The notes under the pieces: generated by a model | What the model saw: the letters and a program-made list of their open reading frames with translations, nothing else | The model's database searches: none | Told to the model about the DNA's origin: nothing | Part shown: positions 60,919 to 64,000 of the stretch, one piece after another | Numbering within the stretch: the stretch's first letter is position 1 | Layout: each line of letters starts with the position of its first letter | DNA from: Casp-actino8 sp039800005 | GTDB lineage: Bacteria > Actinomycetota > Acidimicrobiia > Acidimicrobiales > Ilumatobacteraceae | Reading direction: 5' to 3' | NCBI GenBank assembly: GCA_039800005.1 | Contig: JBDLRN010000095.1 | Span: 10,227 to 74,226, forward strand | DNA: 64,000 nt | Position numbers and translations under genes: made by a program

Positions 60919-61952
60919 CAGTCGACGAGAGCGGCGAGGATGTCGCTGGCCGCCAGGGCCCGATCGTCGGCTCGCTGCCTCGTCGCGAGACATCCGCCGT
61001 TCATCACCGTGATGGCGGTTTCGATCGCCGTCTGCAGATCCCGGAGATTGCGCGGGGGAGGGAAGTACTCGTCCTCGTCGGTGAACCGGACGTCTTCGAC
61101 ACCGTCGCGGGGAGCGAGGCGTTCGAGGACGGCGCGAACCACTTCTTCGGGAGCCGACGCGCCGGCCGTGACCCCGACCGTTCCACGGAGGTCGCCGGGC
61201 AGTTCGGCCGCTTCGTTGATCCGTATCACTCGCGCGCAGCCGGCTTCACCGGCGAGACGCTCGAGGGCCCGGGTGTTGGACGAATTGGAAGACCCGATGA
61301 CCACGATGGCGTCACAACGCGGGGCCATCTGCATGAGTGCCGACTGTCGGTTGGTGGTGGCGAAGCACAGGTCGCTCCGGCCGGGAGTCCAGACGTCGGG
61401 GAATCGCTCGCGAACGCGTACGGCGACTCCTTCCCAGTCGCGATGCGACAACGTGGTCTGGGCGAGCAGGGCGACCGGTTGGTCGAATTCGAACAGGGCG
61501 TCGACGTCGTCGACGGTCTCGACCCGCGAGATCGAGTCGGGTGCCACCGCCATCGTGCCGACCGCTTCTTCGTGGCCGTCGTGACCCACGTACACGACCC
61601 GATAGCCCTTTCCGGCGCGCACCTTCACTTCGTGATGCACCTTGGTGACGAGAGGGCACACCGAGTCGACGACGATCGAACCTCGTCGGCGCGATTCGGC
61701 GACGACCTCGGGTGCCGAACCGTGGGCCGACAGCATGATCGGACTTCCGGGTGGCACGTCGTCGACGTCGTCGACGAACACCACTCCGAGTCGCTCGAAT
61801 CGTTCGACGATCAACTTGTTGTGAACGATCTCGTGATAGCAGTACACGGGACGGGGGAAGGAACGAACCATCCACGCCAACGCCTTGATCGCCATCTCGA
61901 CGCCGGCGCAGAAACCTCGCGGGCTGGCGAGCAACACGCGATCGACGGACAT
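60918..61952 (-). CDS. ispH: 4-hydroxy-3-methylbut-2-enyl diphosphate reductase
   Basis: IspH makes IPP and DMAPP in the final step of the MEP isoprenoid pathway, the source of the polyprenyl carriers used by the arabinan genes. The 344-residue protein has the three cluster cysteines C15 (PRGFCAGV), C99 (DSVCPLV) and C196 (SDLCFATTNRQ), plus HEIVHN and the GHEEAVGTM Glu. ATG 61952 follows TATCCT by 6 nt; longer in-frame starts upstream were rejected as they lack the promoter. Confidence 0.95.
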   Translation of the reverse strand: MSVDRVLLASPRGFCAGVEMAIKALAWMVRSFPRPVYCYHEIVHNKLIVERFERLGVVFVDDVDDVPPGSPIMLSAHGSAPEVVAESRRRGSIVVDSVCPLVTKVHHEVKVRAGKGYRVVYVGHDGHEEAVGTMAVAPDSISRVETVDDVDALFEFDQPVALLAQTTLSHRDWEGVAVRVRERFPDVWTPGRSDLCFATTNRQSALMQMAPRCDAIVVIGSSNSSNTRALERLAGEAGCARVIRINEAAELPGDLRGTVGVTAGASAPEEVVRAVLERLAPRDGVEDVRFTDEDEYFPPPRNLRDLQTAIETAITVMNGGCLATRQRADDRALAASDILAALVD

Positions 61953-61958
61953 GCCAGG

Positions 61959-61964
61959 AGGATA
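61959..61964 (-). promoter_or_regulatory. -10 box of ispH, leaderless type
   Basis: TATCCT on the minus strand ends 6 nt before ATG 61952. Confidence 0.6.
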
Positions 61965-61998
61965 GGGCGCGTCGACGAACCGCGTGACAGGCCGTCGG

Positions 61999-62004
61999 TA
62001 GCCT
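61999..62004 (+). promoter_or_regulatory. -10 box of the DUF512-der pair, leaderless type
   Basis: TAGCCT ends 6 nt before ATG 62011, in a 58-bp divergent region with ispH. Confidence 0.6.
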
Positions 62005-62010
62005 GACGTC

Positions 62011-63420
62011 ATGTCCGCCGCAGTCTCCGGTCCCGTTGTGGTGGCGGTCACACCTGATTCTCCGGCCGAACGAGCCGGACTGCGACCGGGCGACGAGGTG
62101 ATCGCGCTCGACGGAACGGTTCCGCGCGACGTCATCGAATGGCGGTTGCTCACCGACGCCGCCGACGTCGAGATCGACGTTCGTCGCGGTGGTGTCGAGA
62201 CGACGGTCGTCGTGGCGAAGACCGAAGGCGTTCCGTTGGGTGCCGAGGTGTCGAGTGCCGTGTTCGACCGGGTTCGCACCTGCGACAACCACTGTCCTTT
62301 CTGCTTCATCTACCAACTGCCGCCCGGACTGCGGACGAGTCTCTACGTCAAGGACGACGACTATCGACTGAGTTTCCTCTACGGGAACTTCACGACTCTC
62401 ACGCGCTTCACCGAGGCCGATCTCGAGCGGGTCGTGACCGAGGGTCTGTCACCGATCAACGTCAGCATTCACGCGACCGACCCCGAGGTCCGCGTGCGGC
62501 TGCTGCGGAACAAGCGGGGAGCGATGAGCCTGCGTTGGCTGTCGGCGCTGCTCGAACACGGCATCACCGTCAACGGGCAGATCGTCGTGTGTCCCGGACT
62601 CAACGACGGTGCGGTGCTCGACGACACTCTGGTCGGCATCCTCGACCGCTTCCCGACTCTCGCCCACGTCGCCGTGGTTCCGCTCGGGATCAGCCGTTTC
62701 AATCGCGAATCCGAGATGCGATTGCACACGGTCGACGAGGCTCGGGCGGTGCTCGACGTGGTCCACGCCTGGCAGCGTCGCTTCCTCGATCTGCTCGGTC
62801 GGCGCCTCGTGTTCGCGTCCGACGAGTACTACCTCATGGCCGACCGGCCGTTCCCCGTCGGGGAGGACTACGAGGGATTCCTGATGCACGAGGACGGGGT
62901 CGGCATGGCGCGCACCTTCGAGTGGGAGTTCCTCGGACGGGTCGACGTGCCGACCGGACCACAGAGCGGATTCTTCGCGTCGATCGACGGGGCGCCAGCG
63001 GCCGGATATCGGGCTCCTCGCAATCCGGCCGGCGACACCGGCTTGCGCGTCCGATCCTCGGGCACCACGCTCACGATTCGTCCGTCACGGCGAGCGCCGG
63101 TCGGAATTCTCACGGGGGAGTACGGTGCTCGGGTGCTCGCCCCGCTGGTCGCCTCCTTGTCGCGCCCCGACGTCCGTATCGTTCCCGTGGTGAACGAGTT
63201 CTTCGGGGGCAATACCGCGGTCGCCGGTCTGATGGTCGGGGCCGACCTGACGCGAGTGCTGGCGACCGAGCCCGAGGGTCACCGCTACCTGTTGCCCGAC
63301 GTCTGCTTGTCGGAAGGGCGTTTCCTCGACGGCACGACGGTCGACGACTTGCCGCGTCCGGTCGAAGTCGTTCCCACCGATGGGCTGGCCTTGCGGCGGG
63401 CCCTGGAGGTTTCGTCATGA
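62011..63420 (+). CDS. DUF512-family protein with PDZ and radical-SAM-like motifs
   Basis: The 469-residue protein has an N-terminal PDZ-like domain (about 8-75; TPDSPAERAGLRPGDEV), a CX3CX2C motif at C91, C95 and C98 (CDNHCPFC) as in radical SAM enzymes, and a C-terminal DUF512 domain. Such proteins sit next to der in many bacteria; the function is not known, though a role in ribosome biogenesis has been guessed from this link. The stop overlaps the der ATG (ATGA). Confidence 0.88.
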   Translation: MSAAVSGPVVVAVTPDSPAERAGLRPGDEVIALDGTVPRDVIEWRLLTDAADVEIDVRRGGVETTVVVAKTEGVPLGAEVSSAVFDRVRTCDNHCPFCFIYQLPPGLRTSLYVKDDDYRLSFLYGNFTTLTRFTEADLERVVTEGLSPINVSIHATDPEVRVRLLRNKRGAMSLRWLSALLEHGITVNGQIVVCPGLNDGAVLDDTLVGILDRFPTLAHVAVVPLGISRFNRESEMRLHTVDEARAVLDVVHAWQRRFLDLLGRRLVFASDEYYLMADRPFPVGEDYEGFLMHEDGVGMARTFEWEFLGRVDVPTGPQSGFFASIDGAPAAGYRAPRNPAGDTGLRVRSSGTTLTIRPSRRAPVGILTGEYGARVLAPLVASLSRPDVRIVPVVNEFFGGNTAVAGLMVGADLTRVLATEPEGHRYLLPDVCLSEGRFLDGTTVDDLPRPVEVVPTDGLALRRALEVSS

Positions 63421-64000
63421 CGAAATCCGACACGGCCGCCGACTCCCTGGTCGACGCGCCGCCCACCGTCGTCATCGTCGGCCGGCCGAATGTGGGCAAG
63501 AGCACATTGTTCAACCGCATCGTGGGCGAACAGACCGCCATCGTCGAAGACCGACCCGGTGTCACGCGTGATCGCAAGGAGTCGCCAGCCGAGTGGCTCG
63601 GCCACGAGTTCACCGTGGTCGACACCGGTGGGTGGTTGCCGTCGGGTAGCGAACTCGATGCCAAGGTGAGTCGGCAGGTGGAGGCGGCGGTGAAAGCCGC
63701 CGATCTGGTGCTGTTCGTGGTCGACGGTTCGGTGGGCCTCACCGACGAGGACGCCGCGGTCGCCAATTGGATCCGTCGGTCCGGTGTGCCGACCTTGCTG
63801 GTCGTCAACAAGGCCGACAACGATCGGCGCGAAACCGATCGGTGGGAGTTCTTGGCTCTCGGAGTCGGCGAACCGTATCCGGTGAGCGCGTTGCACGGTC
63901 GTCGGGCCGGCGATCTGCTCGACGAGGTGATCGCGCGCATTCCCGAGTACGTGCCGGTCGACGAAGCCGCCGAGGAAGTGGCCGAGGTGATCGAAGGTGA
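63417..64000 (+). CDS. der: Ribosome biogenesis GTPase Der/EngA, N-terminal part (cut by window end)
   Basis: Der is a double GTPase for 50S assembly. The first 194 residues are present and open at the window edge. The first G domain has G1 GRPNVGKST, a G2 region GVTRDR, G3 VDTGG, G4 NKAD and G5 SALHGRR. ATG 63417 overlaps the DUF512 stop. The second G domain and KH domain lie beyond the window. Confidence 0.95.
   Translation, partial: MTKSDTAADSLVDAPPTVVIVGRPNVGKSTLFNRIVGEQTAIVEDRPGVTRDRKESPAEWLGHEFTVVDTGGWLPSGSELDAKVSRQVEAAVKAADLVLFVVDGSVGLTDEDAAVANWIRRSGVPTLLVVNKADNDRRETDRWEFLALGVGEPYPVSALHGRRAGDLLDEVIARIPEYVPVDEAAEEVAEVIEG

Overview
The window looks like chromosomal DNA from a high-GC actinobacterium, probably from the class Acidimicrobiia (Ilumatobacter-like). 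The evidence is uniformly GC-rich codons, heavy use of GTG starts, long chains of genes joined by 1-8 nt stop/start overlaps, F420/LLM-type flavoproteins, P450 and acyl-CoA enzymes, and a mycobacterial-type arabinan pathway. The lineage call is inference. No insertion sequence, phage gene, CRISPR array, tRNA or rRNA was seen, and no gene-free stretch exceeds 300 bases.

Layout. (1) 1-10.2 kb is a core block: pyrG (3' part), NUDIX hydrolase, xerD, an HD protein, a repeat-bearing sortase, trpS, scpA, scpB, rluB, tyrA, aroA. (2) 10.2-33.9 kb is a cell-envelope glycan locus. It holds a HAD phosphatase, a UbiA-type decaprenyl-phosphate phosphoribosyltransferase, DprE1 and DprE2 (together the route to polyprenyl-phosphoryl-arabinofuranose), a tandem double GT-C protein, two paralogous GT-C-like membrane proteins, a GT4 enzyme, two NAD-dependent epimerases, a GMC oxidoreductase with a small partner, a polyprenol-phosphate mannose synthase, a second GT2 enzyme, a 1369-residue AftD-like arabinofuranosyltransferase and a PIG-V-like mannosyltransferase. 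(3) 34-47.9 kb carries an enoyl-CoA hydratase, a five-gene oligopeptide/dipeptide ABC transporter, a PPK2 kinase, a phosphoribosyltransferase, a phytoene-dehydrogenase-like flavoprotein, a creatininase-family amidohydrolase and an NMT1/SsuA-type ABC transporter. (4) 48-60.8 kb is lipid and xenobiotic metabolism: fatty-acid desaturase, LLM flavoproteins, amidohydrolase, P450, GDPD, aldehyde dehydrogenase, acyl-CoA ligase, SirB1-like protein, flavin reductase, acyl-CoA dehydrogenase. (5) 60.9-64 kb returns to core genes: ispH, a DUF512 radical-SAM-like protein and der (cut by the window end).

How the parts work together. Regions 1 and 5 resemble one conserved actinobacterial neighbourhood (xerD-scpA-scpB-rluB-tyrA-aroA-(cmk)-ispH-der) split by about 50 kb; cmk is not in the window. 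Region 2 appears to encode synthesis of an arabinose donor, a mannose donor and several membrane GT-C transferases that could use them outside the membrane, so the cell probably makes an arabinan- or arabinomannan-like envelope polymer.

A second theme is transcription. About nineteen genes have a TAnnnT-like -10 box ending 6-10 nt before the start codon, usually with no ribosome binding site. This is the expected signature of leaderless mRNAs. A minority of genes, mainly the two ABC solute-binding proteins, the phosphoribosyltransferase, one LLM protein and the acyl-CoA dehydrogenase, have clear GGAGG-type sites instead.
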